40,656 bases of DNA from Pezizomycotina sp. ARF18 (taxonomy: Eukaryota; Ascomycota), in the NCBI GenBank assembly GCA_002224055.1, contig AZLU01000302.1:1-40656 (forward strand). The letters are read 5' to 3'. The translations under genes were made by a program, and so were the position numbers. How positions within the stretch are numbered: the stretch's first letter is position 1; each line of letters begins with the position of its first letter. Under the pieces are notes generated by a model. That model saw nothing but the letters and a program-made list of their open reading frames with translations. It did no database searches and was not told where the DNA came from. Below are positions 1 to 13,061 of the stretch, piece after piece.

Positions 1-2453
1 AGCCTGTGGGGGTAAAATAAAGACGATACCAAGCACTTAAATTACCTTGTGATTGAGTAGTCAGATAACTGTTGGCTCTCACGACGAACGGCTACAGATC
101 GATGAACTCAAAGTCTAAGTTGAAACGAGTCATGCGGAAAGCCAGAACAAACGTAGAAAAATTGTATATCATACGACTTTTGTTATTGGCAAGCACACCT
201 TCGTCTAAGAATTCTCTGCTCCTTTCCTTTCTTTTTCCTCTGTCCTTTTTTTTTCCTCTTTCTTCTTACTTGCATTTCGTTTCGACTATCATCTAGGGAG
301 ACGAATAACAAAAAAAAAAAAAAAAAAAAAAAAAGACGCAACGGGCTGGGCTCATGCCATTCCTAGGTTGGAGTGGAGTCCGACCAAAATTGGGGGCTAA
401 AACGCGGTATTGCGTTCCCGCTTGAACATGCTCTGAATTCTTCGACTACTATATCACACGGCACACCAACTCTTTACAGAGATATATTATATTCTTTTCC
501 CAGTTCCGTAAGGATCGGGAAAAAAAAAAAAAAAAAAACGATAATAATAGATAGATAAATAAAAAGCCGCACTGTATCGGCAATATTACCGGGTAGAATA
601 CGTTGAGATACGATATCATTAGCCGCAATTCGATTAATTCGTTCGCGCGGGCACCGGAAAGCGTAATAGTAAATACTAATATACCAATACTTATATAAGA
701 ATTACTTGAAAACTTTATAAAAGAGGGGAAACGAGAAAACTCAGGATAGGGAAAGGGATGTGATAACTATCTCAGAATATAATACAGAGAAGAATACTAC
801 GCGAGGAGTATGATCCAGGAAGAGCGCAATAGTATATGATTCGCTCGTCTTCTTATCGAAACCTTGTGCCAAATCTTGGAGTTTATATTCAAAGCTTCCT
901 ATATTTGACTGTTTCGTATACTCTCGAATTTCAACGGCCTACGATATCTAACTGTATGTATCATCGCAAAGTCACATTTTTAAGGTTTATACATGGATAT
1001 ATTTATTATATACAGCGTCGTAGGTTAGGTATTGCCTGAAGAATCTTATTCTACGATCGCTTTTCTTTTAATTTAATTTTATTTTATTTATTTAATTTTT
1101 ATTAATATTATTGTTATTATTTCTTCCAAGGAGAAAAAGGAATACTTAAGTAATCAAGTGGTGGAAGTATTGACGAGAAAATTAAAGTCCTAATTAGAGA
1201 CCCAGATCGATAGACTCGGTGGCTTATAGTGGCTTTTGTCAACCTGGGTCTAAAATAGGGATCGACAAAATTCTCATGAATTCTTTCACCCACTTAGCAA
1301 TTGATAAGCAAAGCATCTGCTGAAGATGTCACCATTGGTCGCAGGGTCTAAATGCCATTCGCGATTTTCGCCACCAGAAGCCTCGGAGTGTTTATTAGGC
1401 GCGTTTGTGTTCGCGAAAAAAAAAGTCAATGAGCTGACTCAAAGATCCGTGGACAGTATCCGTCTACCAGTATTTACACCACTTTCGTAAAACACAAGAA
1501 AGAGGGCTGTCTGTGCTTGCATCATTTCCTTTTTTTTTTTTTTCTTTCTTGAACGCTCACGCGCCGTGTGCGCCACCAAGGATGCATGCTGCCGTCACGA
1601 ATTTGAGGGGATATCGGCGCGAAAGAGGGGTTGCTGCATACCCGAAGTATTATAATTCGATAGAATAAAAAGCGATTTCCCAAGTATACCTCTCGTTCCT
1701 CTCTTCTATTTCCCCCTGCCTATATTCTCGTTCCTTTGCTTAGCATGATCTCGAGCTTCTGAGTGATCACCTTTAATGGTTCTCTTTTTTTCTTCTCTCT
1801 TTTGAAAGCGCAATGATTATAAAGTATATATACTGAATATTTCACTTCTGTTTGGAACAAGGAATCATGGGTTTACGGATGGCGTTGCAACTATTAATAC
1901 GCAAGCTATAAAGATAAGCTGGAGTCTGGGAGGAAGTTATAGATATATTATTACTACCGTAGGTAATATGGACTGTTGGGGACTTGCTCGTTGCCTGGCC
2001 TTTAGCCTCCAGCCCTCGCCCTATGTCGATGCGTCGAGTTTAACCTGCCAGAAAAAAAAATTTATCATTTAGAAAAACAGAGAAAAAGAAAAGAAACACT
2101 GAAAGGAAAGCACACTCTTGTCGAGCGTGGGGCACCACTGGGTTTCTTAACAAGCTCGGTGAATACAAAATCAGCCAGCGCAAGGAGGCTTGTTGACAAG
2201 GGCAGCTGTTACAAGTGGAATAATAGGTGCCAAATTACGGGACTAATTCTACTCTCGTACCCTTCGGACACCAAAGATCGGCTGAACGACGATGCACTCT
2301 TTATTGCTTCACAGGTTTATCTTGATAGGGCGAATAAGTATACTTATTGATTTATTCAAACTCGGGTATTTGTCGTGTCTGCATCCCTCTTATAAAGCTA
2401 AGACGCGAAGGAGGGAATGATTGAGCCTCGATTCGAGACAGAATGCCTGAACC

Positions 2454-2455
<2 letters not shown>

Positions 2456-2495
<40 letters not shown>
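2456..2495. repeat. poly(A) tract, 40 bases
   Basis: Uninterrupted run of about 40 A, the longest homopolymer in the window. No target-site duplication or element body is obvious next to it, so I call it a mononucleotide repeat and not a retroposon tail. Confidence 0.9.
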
Positions 2496-2498
<3 letters not shown>

Positions 2499-3393
2499 GA
2501 CAGAAGAGATAAAGAAGGAGTAAATATCCGACGTCTATAATTAGCGGTTGAAGCTGTAGAGTAATTGACCTTAAATAGAGCGTCTTCCGTTCTCAAAAGA
2601 CTTCTTTGGTAATATAAAGATCCCGAGATAGTCAAAAGGTTATCAGAATTTTCTCGTCGGACGGGTATTATCTTAAATTTGATATACAATAACAATAATA
2701 ATAAATAATAATCTTGTCTTAATATATAGTTTCTATATGCCCTGCACACTCCGGTTGATCTGCGTTCGATAATTCTAGAAGCGATATAGATGGGTTCTGC
2801 CTGCTAAGACGAGGCCCCCCTTAGAACCCGGAGAACGCCGCGTAAGATTGCGAAGCCGATGAGAAATATATATATCTATATATATATTCGTCAAGAATCG
2901 ATACTATCATGTAATATAATATATCGATTATATACTTGCATGAGTGTACGCTGAGTCGAGGCCCCATATGTCTATGAGAGCGTACTGTCGTAGAACATCT
3001 CAACAGGAATATCCTAGAAGCTCTCTACTATCCAGCATATGTCGTGAATCCTCAATAGAATATCAACTGGGAAATAGTTTTCGCACGGAAGCTCGGCGTA
3101 AGAGCTGGGCAGGGTACTGGTGTAAGTTCAACAGTTTCAATCTCCAGACGTTATCGGTGTGAGATTCGACATCTTGATCTTGACATGAGCGGAGTAAAAG
3201 AGTACAAATAGTACTGATACCCACCTCTCTCTTGCCGGTTGTAATGATCATCCCCGCGGATCACGATCATGAACTCATGTCGACGGCGACATATCGTTTC
3301 GGAAAACTCCGCCGCAAAATTGGAAATTTATTTCTCCGAATTACTCTTGATTTTGGGGAGGATAGCTCATTCTTCAGAATGCTCTCCTAGGAA

Positions 3394-3406
3394 CCCCCCC
3401 CCCCCC
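3394..3406. repeat. poly(C) tract, 13 bases
   Basis: Run of 13 C, one of two long G/C homopolymers (the other is G13 at 11069-11081). Notable because short G/C runs inside genes of this window appear systematically contracted by one base. Confidence 0.85.
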
Positions 3407-4847
3407 AAACTAAATCAGGATTGCAATGGGGAAATGATGGGGAAAATAGGTTTGAGATAATTCTGAAGATTTTTATGGTTTATATTGTATATTCGTTAAA
3501 TAATCAATTCTCTGCTAAGCACTACATGGGGATATCTACCATGTTAGCAAGGCCGGCATTCGATTTTCATGTATCGGTACAGCAGTACTATTAGGTATAT
3601 AAAGTAACTAACTACGAGTCTTCGGGTATATTAGTGATATATCGAGTAAACAACGGCTATAATCGCTTGAATAGTCGGTCTTGCATAGGTCCCCACGATC
3701 AGTCTTCAGCCAGTACACGGTATTGCGTAAAAAGTAAAATAAAGATATCATTGCTGGCATTCATCGTTACGAGATATATACTGTCTAAAGTACCCTACAT
3801 AGTCTCACCTGTACACATATACGCATTGCGATCAGAGCTTTGGCGTTATTCATCGCTTCTTCCACCCGATGTATCAATGGGTTCTACTTTGTATAATTAT
3901 ATTTGTACACCACAGCAGGCATCGTGTACACAAATATACATGTATATACGTATCTATATAACTATCCGCTACTGTTTCTAACCACAATATGAGCGATAAG
4001 AATCATAAGAAATGCTTCTTGGAAAAACTACGGGGAAATACAGTCTATGGTCCCTACAAAGTAAGAGCCCGGTTCAAACGTGAAAGTTTCCAGACGAGTT
4101 GAAGTTAACGTTTAGCCATTTGTCACCGTCAGTTCCAGATGCGGTTTAAAACAATGACTTGCTCTAGATCTGGAGTTGGGGAGATTACTAGCGCATGCAT
4201 TTATCCTTTATTCGATGATAAATCAACGAGCTATAATGCTGGGGAACGACCTGAGAATCTGGTTATCTCCAGAACTGGGCAAAGCTCTGAAGCCACATCA
4301 CGTGTGCTCGGGAATAGTCCAAGGGTAAAAGACTACATGGGACCAGAACAAATAATAAAGTAAGAATAGAAACTAGTGAAGATGGATTGGTGGATATGTC
4401 GCGACTAGTACGAAAAAGAGAAAAGAAGAAGAAAAAGACATCAACCCTATTCCCCCCCCCCCACACACACGTACACACATACATACACACATATCTATAT
4501 CAAAAAAAAAGCTGCGTAACATGGAGGAAAGAAAATGAAATAGAAGATGTGAAACAAGCAGTGTTTGAAAGATAACTGTACTGCGTATTGAGATATTGAC
4601 AAGGGAGGGGGAGAAGGGGGTGGAGAGAGAGAAGATTAACAGCCACCGAGCATACACGATCATTATAGCCATCATCAGTATCGTCATATCGCTTGTGCTT
4701 GTTGAGTTGTGCTCGACTTCCTCCCAGTTTTGCTTTTCAAGAAGGGTTTGGCTGCTTGAGAAGATCTCGTAGTCTTCATGCATTTCCTGCTAATAAGATA
4801 GCTGTTAAGCCATTTATATCGCTATCAAGTTTTTGTGCGGCAGTATT

Positions 4848-4882
4848 CCATGTCTGCCGCAGCCGAGTCCCGGCAGACATGG
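4848..4882. repeat. perfect 12-bp inverted repeat (hairpin)
   Basis: CCATGTCTGCCG at 4848-4859 is exactly complementary to CGGCAGACATGG at 4871-4882, with an 11-base loop. It is GC-rich in AT-rich surroundings. No T-run or gene end adjoins it, so its role (structured RNA, transposon relic, binding site) is unknown. Confidence 0.8.
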
Positions 4883-5577
4883 TAAACCCCGATCTTCTAT
4901 TCCCCGGCAACTTTAATTCAACCTCATATCATATCCATAACGGGTGGGAAGGGAGAAAAAGGAAAGGGGAAAAAAAAAAAAAAAAAAAAAAAACAGACAG
5001 GAAGTATTCAGAATATTTAAGAAACTATAAATGTTGGTAGTTATTTGTCAAATTGCAGGCAAATTACAGTCTCGTGACTAATATTACCCACTACCTACTA
5101 CCTACATGGGGTCCTTCCTAGTTCAATATTATCATTTATTAGGTATTTCTACTTCGTTTACATATCGTTACCCTTTCTTTTGTCTTCCTTTTTTTTCATT
5201 TTCTTTTTCCTTTCTCTTCCCCATATAACGAACGAGGTACTTCATCCTAATCGTCACCGTCGACTTCCGATCCCGCGATGGCTGCCTCCACAGCAATGAT
5301 ACGACCAATCCCTTCGAAAAACGCAACAAGACAGAAGCAGGACAGAGTGATGGGGGAATAGGAGGATGGAAAGCTACGTTTCCCTTTGCTTTCTCAGTTC
5401 ATACCCTGTTCATCCATCCCTTGGATTTTTTTTTTTTCCATGTCAGAATTCACGATAATAATAACGGTATTAGTAGGGGGAAAATATATATATAAGAGTA
5501 TCAGTAAAAGCCTTGTACACATTTTACTCGCGTCTAATAAAATTTCCCCAGCAATTTATCGAAAAAGGAAACGAGAT

Positions 5578-6127
5578 CGATGATTCGTATTCCATGGAGC
5601 GGTCTCTCGAGATCAGTTCGCCGATTTCAGCCCGAACTCTTATACATGGCGACGAAGTTGAGCACGACGACCCCCGCCTGCCTTCCTTCCCCAACATCAC
5701 AGCGAGACGATCTGCCTGAGTACTGGGTCTCTCTCATTGATCCTCCGGCCGCCCCCTTGCAAGGCCACCTTTCAAAAGGATGGAGCGATGATGGTAAGAA
5801 GACCCAAAGGTTACCCAGATACTATTTACACAATCGGATCTGACGTATCATATAGGGTCTGTTGACGGCTGCAATGGAAAGAAAGGCCCGTGAAGGGGTA
5901 GCCTGGGAGGTCATGGGGATTGACCCCAGGTTTGACGGGTTGGAAAGAAAGTATAGCGGCTTGGTTTGCAAGCAAGACCGAAGTCGAGCCAACAAATCCT
6001 TCAAAGCCTCCGACATAGATGCCTTGAGCCCGGCCGGCGGACTCCATTCGGAGTACCACAAATGAATGAAGCTCTTCATTCTCTGTGGAGCAGGGAAAGG
6101 GAGCTCTGGAAAGAGTACCCTAATCAC
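5578..6127. other. GC-richer island with overlapping open frames, unidentified
   Basis: Base composition rises relative to both flanks and several frames stay open on both strands: plus-strand frames at 5580-5843 (87 codons) and 5862-6065, minus-strand frames at 5822-6127 (101 codons) and 5826-6059. The plus frame from 5646 (about 65 residues, containing LPEYWVSLIDPPAAP) reads like protein, as does part of the minus strand, so I cannot choose. This could be a repeat or transposon fragment or a short frameshifted gene. I recognise no family. Confidence 0.3.
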
Positions 6128-8150
6128 GAAATCAAAGTCTGAAAAGGGCTTTGGTAAGATTCGGCTTCAGCAAGCTCTCTAAAGGTCTAGATGTGGACTC
6201 GTCTTTTTCTTCTTCGCATGCACGTCTGGCACCATTGGATATTCCTTCAGAGAACAAAAAAAAAAATAAAATTAAACACCGGAGCTCCGTTCCACACTTT
6301 GGTTTCTTCCTAGTATAGGGAAATAATAGCAGAAAATTTCAGTATCCATAGAGTGAGTCTAGAACTCTCTGAAAAAGTGCCTTTAAATATTGGTTCTTAT
6401 GCGACTATCGTGTGATTGATTTTTTTCAGATCAGAGCGCATGCAGAAACGGCCAGGTCCGATGACAGGTGCAGCTTCTATATACTTGAGGTTAATACCTT
6501 GAAATGCAACTCGTTCTTTATCTTATTTGATAGCTGCACGCGGGGATTTTTTGAAGGCGGTGTTAGCCTGGCTCTAGCCCTCACATACGATGTTTGACTG
6601 GAACCGAGACCATGGTAGTGCGCGGAACCAAGTCATATTTAATTCTTGCTTGTAGTATGGCTAAATTTTTTTTTTTGAGGTACCTGAGTGAAGGATGAAA
6701 CGAGTAGTTCAAGGCGAAGGTGGTTTTGGCTTACAAAAGATATTGACTCTACAAGATACTTGATTTGTGCTTTGCAAATGGTCCGCAGGCGTAACCGTAG
6801 TACATTATATTATTTAGTGAAGGCACGAGTAATATTAATCCTTCGATTACTAGTTTTCAATGACTGGTTAATTCTATAAAGCGTGTGTGTATGTGAATGT
6901 GCCGAGTGGGAAGGATCAAATGATGCCACCATCAGCAACGTTAATATAGAAGTATCTCACTAGGATGTTATAAAAGCATCCATAGCTGGCGGACACAGTC
7001 CACATTGTTAGTGCTAGAATGTGAACCTTCGTCTAGAACAGATAATTGTTGAATACAACGACCTGCTGGTATAACCCCGGTATATGAGCATGAACTTGTT
7101 TGTGGATAGTTTTGGTCCCTGGTATATAGACCACGCAGGGGCGATGATTACACTTATCGGTGAATGATTTGGCAGAGAAGAATAACACGAATGTGTCTCG
7201 TGAAAGTTATCAGTATAGCCTGAGAAAGTAGAGAGTTCTCGCCTGTCGTATTTGGTCCAAAGTCTGTTTCTCCCCTCTAGATGATCGCGGTACATTAGAT
7301 AATACTTCGTTGATGTTTATCTATCTTCAATGTCAGAGATAAGTAAAATACTGCACCTACGTCATATCATTCAACAACTTTCGTTCGGAATCGGAAGACG
7401 GTTTAAACAATCAACAAATTTGGTATTATGGCAAGTTGGAACATCTTTGATCGTCGATTATCAATATTCGGATAAAGGTATACATCGAAAACCCGATCAA
7501 TCTCAGCGGAGCAAGGTGCATGGATGTGTACTTCATATCCATGGGAAAAGCATGGATATATGCTTTTGAGGGAAAAAAAACTATTCTACTCGACATAATC
7601 AGGTGAATCATCGATTTACGCACGCTGATGGATTAACTAAATCAGCGTATCAAATGACAGCCTGCAACCGCATCCCGAGGGCCGTATGAAAATCAGGCCT
7701 GGTTTTTCCGTCCGGCGTTGCACAATTTTAGTGCACACGCATGTGCCCATGGAGATATCTTCTCGGTATTAGATCTGTGATTAACCATCGTGGAAATGAT
7801 TATCCAACATAGGTTGATCGCAAGGGTTTCGTGAGCATCTAAATGCGTTGCTATGTATATCATATCACGGCCCTTCGTTTTCTCCGCCCTAAGAAAAAAC
7901 GATCCTTTTTCAGCGTTGTATTGTTTAGCAACTGGCTTGCAATTGAAAGGCATTCGCATAATAAATATATTTTAATTGCTTGGCGGAGGATCGAACGCGT
8001 TGAAGATAGACTTTGCTGTCCCTCTCGCCCTTCATCACGAGTCTCGTACGGACACAGAATGATATTGACGATTCGATCAATGATCGTACACCTCCCAAGA
8101 AATGTTTTTGTGTACGTATTGAGCTTCGGAGATAGCGATTCAGATAGGAC

Positions 8151-8174
8151 CCCGCGGATCTAGGTAGCCGCGGG
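8151..8174. repeat. short GC hairpin
   Basis: CCCGCGG at 8151-8157 pairs with CCGCGGG at 8168-8174 around a 10-base loop. Each arm contains the self-complementary CCGCGG. No gene context was identified. Confidence 0.6.
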
Positions 8175-8753
8175 ATTGCATGGTCAAGTAAAAGCTCTTA
8201 ATTTTACTGGAAACCTTCGGCCGACCAGCTCTCATAGAGAGCGTTTCTTTTATCTGAGGAGTCGCGAAGGATCTCCCTCCACCATTCAAACGCCACTGTG
8301 TTGCCTGTGTTTGTGTGACCATGATCGACGGCCAATAAGAAATCATCGCTGTAAATAATGTATGGCAGCGACGGACATCCTAGGATCGGTTTCATCATAC
8401 CTTGTCAGGTTTTGCCTTCAGCGTCCTTTTTTGCGACCTGCTAAGCACATGCAATAGGCATCCATAAAAATAATAATAACCCAATAAGTAAAAAAGAAAA
8501 TAGATAATAAATAAGGATATAACTTGTGGCCGAGAGCAGCATCCTGGGTTTCGAGAATGAAATAATGGAAAGACGCTGCTGGCTTACCTTGGTAGCACAT
8601 GAGTCACGTGTGTGCTGGGATATCTTTAGCAGCCCGATTACCAATGTTGAAGTCGCTGGTAAGGTCCAGATTTTTTTCTTCCCTTCGGTTTCTGACGGGT
8701 CAAGAGCAGCGTACAGAAAGCCTCAACTTTTGTGATCGTCATATTTGGCCATG

Positions 8754-8786
<33 letters not shown>

Positions 8787-9641
8787 CCAAAAAAAACGGA
8801 AAACAAATGTCGTGAAAACGAAAAAGGTGCTTACTCTTCGCGTCACCCCACAAGTACTGTCGCGTTTCTCTCGAAAAACGGGTGAAAATGAAAAAGTAAA
8901 CATCAAGCTATTTTCGTCTCCGGTATTTTAGGGGACGTTAAGGAACTAGATTTGCTGCTTTTCCTTATTTTTACTTCTTTTTCTTCCATCTTTCCCGTTA
9001 GATTTGGAACATCTCGGTGATCTCGGGCACGCAAGCGAACGGGGATCTTAAAGTGTGTGGAGTGAGGCCCAACTAAAAAAAAAAAAAAGATACCTTTTTC
9101 GTGGTTCTTTTTTGTAAGAGCGTTTCGGAATATTCTCTATAATACCCAATCATGACGCTGTTCCTGGCTATTTTGTGGGGTAAAAATGATCCATGACATG
9201 TGCGTGGGTGCAACGAACATTCCATGAAGCTTTTTTTTTTTCGTTGAAGAAAATTTTCTCTCCTCCGCTTGAACCTTTTGCAATGTCTTCCCGCCTCTTA
9301 CCTTCGGAATACCGTCATTCTTTTTCCATCTCCTGTTAATTTTCACGAGCAAAAAACAAACCCCACCCGAATCAACCCATATTAATTTGTTGCGTCGTAA
9401 ACCGCTTTTCCTCTCTCGGAAAATATGCCGTCGATTTTCTCGGTCTGCTGCCGACGGATTAGGGCGGAGCAAGCGAGACGATCACGGTAGGAGATCGGAG
9501 GAGCTTAATTTTTCTTTCCCTGTTGCTAAGGGTCCGGTACTTCCTTTCTCTAACCCCTCCCAAATATATGTGTTGAAGCGGCGACTCAGGAAGTGGAGAT
9601 ATCTTAAGAGAAAAATCTGAGATAAATTAGGGTGAGAGTCG

Positions 9642-9674
<33 letters not shown>

Positions 9675-10896
9675 TGTCGGTAATCTTACTTACTGATCAC
9701 ATGCCCAGCCAGCCTACCCATTACCAGTAGCTAATTACCATTAATAATAATATTATTATTACTACAATAATGATGTCAAGAGCTAGGTGGTAACAGTAGC
9801 CAGTCGTTGGATTTCTAGAAGAATATAGATACAAATGTAAACTGAGACCAATAGCTTATTTTATACTGGACAGCGTGACCCTAGGTGTGGTTGCTCAGAC
9901 TGCCTTTGTTTGTTTCCCGCCGAGTTCTGATTAGTCTGGAGTGGTAGTGTGAGTCGGAGTAGGAGATAATGTGTGATGAAGTTGGTCGCCGTGGCGGATA
10001 GAAGAAGTTCCGTTTTCGATTATAAGGTCAGGGAGGGAAAAAATAAATAAAAAATACATTAAAATAATATCAATAATAATATCAATAATAATAAAAAAAA
10101 ATGGTGTAATAGCTGTAAAATACACGTATTTATTATATTATTTATTCTACGTCGGCTAGGAGGAGAGTGGGGGAAAATAAGGAAAGACCAAGAAAAAAAA
10201 AAAAGAGAAAGATTAATAGAAAAAGAAAGAGAAAGCAGGGAGAGAGGGAAGAGAGACAGAGATAGGCAGGAGAGACAAAGTTAGATGTACCCTTCTCTTT
10301 TACGGGGAAGGTACATGCAGGGAAGAAGCCTTGGTCCGAAAAGAATAAATACTGAGATGGGAGGAGGAAGATGGGGGTTAGAGTATGTAAGTACATGTCA
10401 ACTTCTCTTTGATCTTGACGATCTTTCACCATCTCGAATCTCCAATTGCAATCTCAACACAAACTTCAAATACCCTTTCCCTACCAAGCTTAGCGAAACA
10501 TAACAGGCTCTTTTTCTCAACGAGCAGGCAACAGGGCAGGCACTTCATTTTTTCTCCCCGTACCATCCATGTCAATTGCAGCAATTGAGGGCGAGGATTG
10601 CGCAGGCCTAGCCGTGTCTGTCAATCAACTTGTTACAAATATTGATACATCTCCTCGCTCTCTCGCTCGCTCTCTCTTTGTCTCTCTCCTTATCTATAGC
10701 TAAGTAGCTAATTTTAACCAGCGGAACTAAGACTTTGAAGCCCCGACGGCCGCGGAAGATACGAATGACGAAAGGGCAGAAGATTTTCCCTTTTTCCATG
10801 GCGAACGGGGGTTTCGAACCTTGAGGTGTGTAACTACCAAGATCTTGGTAAAAAAAATAAAATAAAGAGAGAGAACGAAATACTTGAAATTTAATA

Positions 10897-10929
<33 letters not shown>

Positions 10930-11068
10930 GTCCTCGTGAGACTCGTGATAGTGTACGGGGTTACCAGCATCTTAAAGCCTTTTACTTCACGGCCGTTTCG
11001 CCTAGACCTTACAAAAATAATGCAAAAGGAAAAAGAAAAAATGAACAGGACAGGCCAGAGAGTAGAGA

Positions 11069-11081
11069 GGGGGGGGGGGGG
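11069..11081. repeat. poly(G) tract, 13 bases
   Basis: Run of 13 G in an AG-rich context. It shows that long G runs do survive in this assembly even though short ones in genes look contracted. Confidence 0.85.
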
Positions 11082-12200
11082 AAGATCAATCGATGATGCC
11101 TTGGAGAAGAGGGCAGGCAGGCAGGCAGGACGCCGGCTTGAACGGAAGCTGATATCCTTCTTCCCCGCTGCAAATAGAGGACCGCCGCGTTCCCCCTTAT
11201 ATTCTGTTATCAAACGCAATCGCAAGTCTTAATAATACATCCATTGGTATTGAATAATAGTAATAATATTCGGTCGAAGTCTCTCTCGCTTTTCACTCTA
11301 CATAATCTCCATCAAATCAAATTGCGCATGTACCATTTTTACCACCTATTTTGATTTTTTTGTTCTTGCTTTGATATCACCCACCACCGTTCCTCCGCTA
11401 GTCCAGGCGAATCTACTGCATATCACTGTTCTCAAGTTGATCAATTTTATAGATATTTACTTTCCCAATTGTTTATACTATCATTCTCTCCGCTTCCAAG
11501 CTCTCACCCTCCACCCAACTTCGCCTCCTGGCCAATTATTACTCCACACCCTGCCCTTATCTCTTCTCTTTTGCAGAGATTATTCTGGAGTCGTCATCGC
11601 TGTCGCTCGCTCGCTCGCTCGTAGGCAATCAGCTTTGTTATCCTTTTTCTTTTCCTTTTCTTCTTTTCCTTTTTTGATCTTGCAGGCTGCAGTGCAGGAT
11701 ACAACCTTTTTTTTCTCTAACCCATCATTAAACTTCAGCTGCATTCAGCGTAACAGACCTGCGCACGCCGGCGAGAAAAAAAAAACGACTTCTCTCCCAC
11801 TGCCTTGGGAGCTCTCTTGTTTCTTCCAATCATATTTCTAAAAGGGATACCTTTTACCACGTGCCACCATTCTGAACATTTCCCACACCAGATTTTTAAT
11901 ATAAAGTTAGTTGGTTATGGGAGGAGAAGAAGGAAAAACGAAAGGGGGAAAAAAAGAAAGAAAATATATATATATAAAAAAAAAGGAAATATAAAGCTAT
12001 TAATTTTTGGTGTGTGAGATAGACTTTGCAACAAGTACCCCAAGACCCCAAGATAGCCGGGCCAACCTTATTAGATTTTCCTTTTTTTTTTTTTTTTCTT
12101 TTCTTTCTTTTTTTCTTTCTCTTTTCTGTTGGACGAGCGAGGTAGGGGCGGACCCACACTCAGTCCACAGTTATATCACAATATACTTTTCTCTTCCTTT

Positions 12201-12202
<2 letters not shown>

Positions 12203-12232
<30 letters not shown>
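12203..12232. repeat. poly(T) tract, 30 bases
   Basis: Run of about 30 T in a long CT-rich block (11.3-12.5 kb) upstream of the gene at 12,622. Poly(dA:dT) tracts near promoters disfavour nucleosomes in fungi; that role here is inferred from position only. Confidence 0.8.
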
Positions 12233-12236
<4 letters not shown>

Positions 12237-12621
12237 CTGTTATATCTATCTAAATTCTCTGTTTCTTATATAGAACAACAACCTTAAAAAGCCTACGTTA
12301 ACCTTTTTCTCCTCTATTGACGGACCAGAGTGAAAAAATAATAATATAAATATTACTCCCCTCCACCTTCCTCCTTTCATTTATCAAACCCCAACCAATA
12401 TACTCTAAGAATACAAACCTACAACCTCCCGCCTTTCTTACCATCCTATTCCAACTGCCTGCTGCTTTTTGCTACAAGGTCTCGAGTTTCCATTACACGA
12501 TATCTTTCGCTTTGATACTCTCTTCAGCTCGCCGGCGATAAATTCTCTCGAATACTAAAAGCAAAGCAACCCTCCCTTCCTCCGTGTAAAGGAATTAAAA
12601 AACTCGACCTTCGTAACAAAA

Positions 12622-13061
12622 ATGCTCCCATCCTCCAGCTCACCCACGAACCCTCCAAGCCCTACGTTCTCAAGGAGAAGGTCCCCGAGGTTATCCCTCA
12701 GCACACCTCTACCCGACGGGACTCTACCTTCCTCATCCTCACCGAAGAGCCCACTTCCCTCGTCATGCCGCAGCAGCGACCGCACTCCTTCCTCGTGCTT
12801 GCTCCGGTCCACTCTGACAACTATAGCGTCATCCGTCACTCTCGACGCTCCACCAATACTAGCGTTGCCTCTTCCTCCGCCATCTTGCCGTCTCCCCAGA
12901 CGTCTCCGATGCTCTTGCCTAGCGAGGCCAACGCTGTTACCTCTGTGCGTCGTAGCACCAGTGTCTCATCCACTGGCAGCGACGGCAAGTTCAGGACTTT
13001 CCTTAGGCTCGCCCCCGTTCATGATGGTGAGGATGACAATGAGTGTGCGGTCGAGGAGTAG
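12622..13061 (+). CDS. small conserved-type fungal protein with two FLxLAPVH motifs, one frameshift
   Basis: The open frame runs without a stop from 12516 to a TAG at 13059-13061, but its first in-frame ATG is internal (12765). An ATG in good context (aacaaaaATG, 12622) lies one frame off. A single missing C in the CCC at 12627-12629 would join them and give about 147 residues. The protein has an N-terminal segment with LKEKVPEVIPQHTSTRRD, then PHSFLVLAPVH at mid-length, a Ser/Thr-rich linker, and FRTFLRLAPVHDGEDD near the acidic C-terminus (ending AVEE). A C-terminal FLKLxPVHxG-like motif is familiar to me from small uncharacterised ascomycete proteins; the function is unknown. No signal peptide or membrane segment is seen. 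If the frameshift is real rather than an error, translation could only start at 12765. Confidence 0.7.

Larger units (their letters stand above)
1..5577. other. gene-poor stretch, no gene recognised
   Basis: I see no frame with convincing coding character on either strand. The stretch holds long homopolymers (A runs at 310-334, 520-538, 2456-2495 and 4970-4993; a C run at 3394-3406), TA-rich blocks, an 8-bp inverted repeat (1198-1205 with 1244-1251) and a strong GC-rich hairpin at 4848-4882. Short open frames here are AT-biased and lack splice or family signals. Single-base losses are common elsewhere in this window, so a short gene could still be hidden. Confidence 0.5.
6128..12515. other. 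long stretch without a recognised gene
   Basis: Contains homopolymers (T29 at 8754-8782, A27 at 9646-9672, A29 at 10899-10927, G13 at 11069-11081, T30 at 12203-12232), small tandem repeats (GGCA near 11,114; TCGC near 11,605) and a CCGCGG hairpin at 8151-8174. Open frames of 100-205 codons (for example minus 10608-11225) are dominated by poly-Phe or poly-Lys from homopolymers and are not persuasive. From about 11.3 kb the sequence becomes pyrimidine-rich, consistent with the promoter and leader of the gene at 12.6 kb. Confidence 0.5.

Noticed and set aside
10800-10860. Possible tRNA (a GGTTCGAAACCC-like B box on the minus strand)
   Set aside because: The presumed T stem does not pair over five bases and no acceptor stem or anticodon arm can be drawn.
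10608-11225. 205-codon minus-strand open frame, one of the longest in the window
   Set aside because: Its middle is poly-Phe from the A29 tract and the rest lacks coding composition; length is produced by low-complexity sequence.
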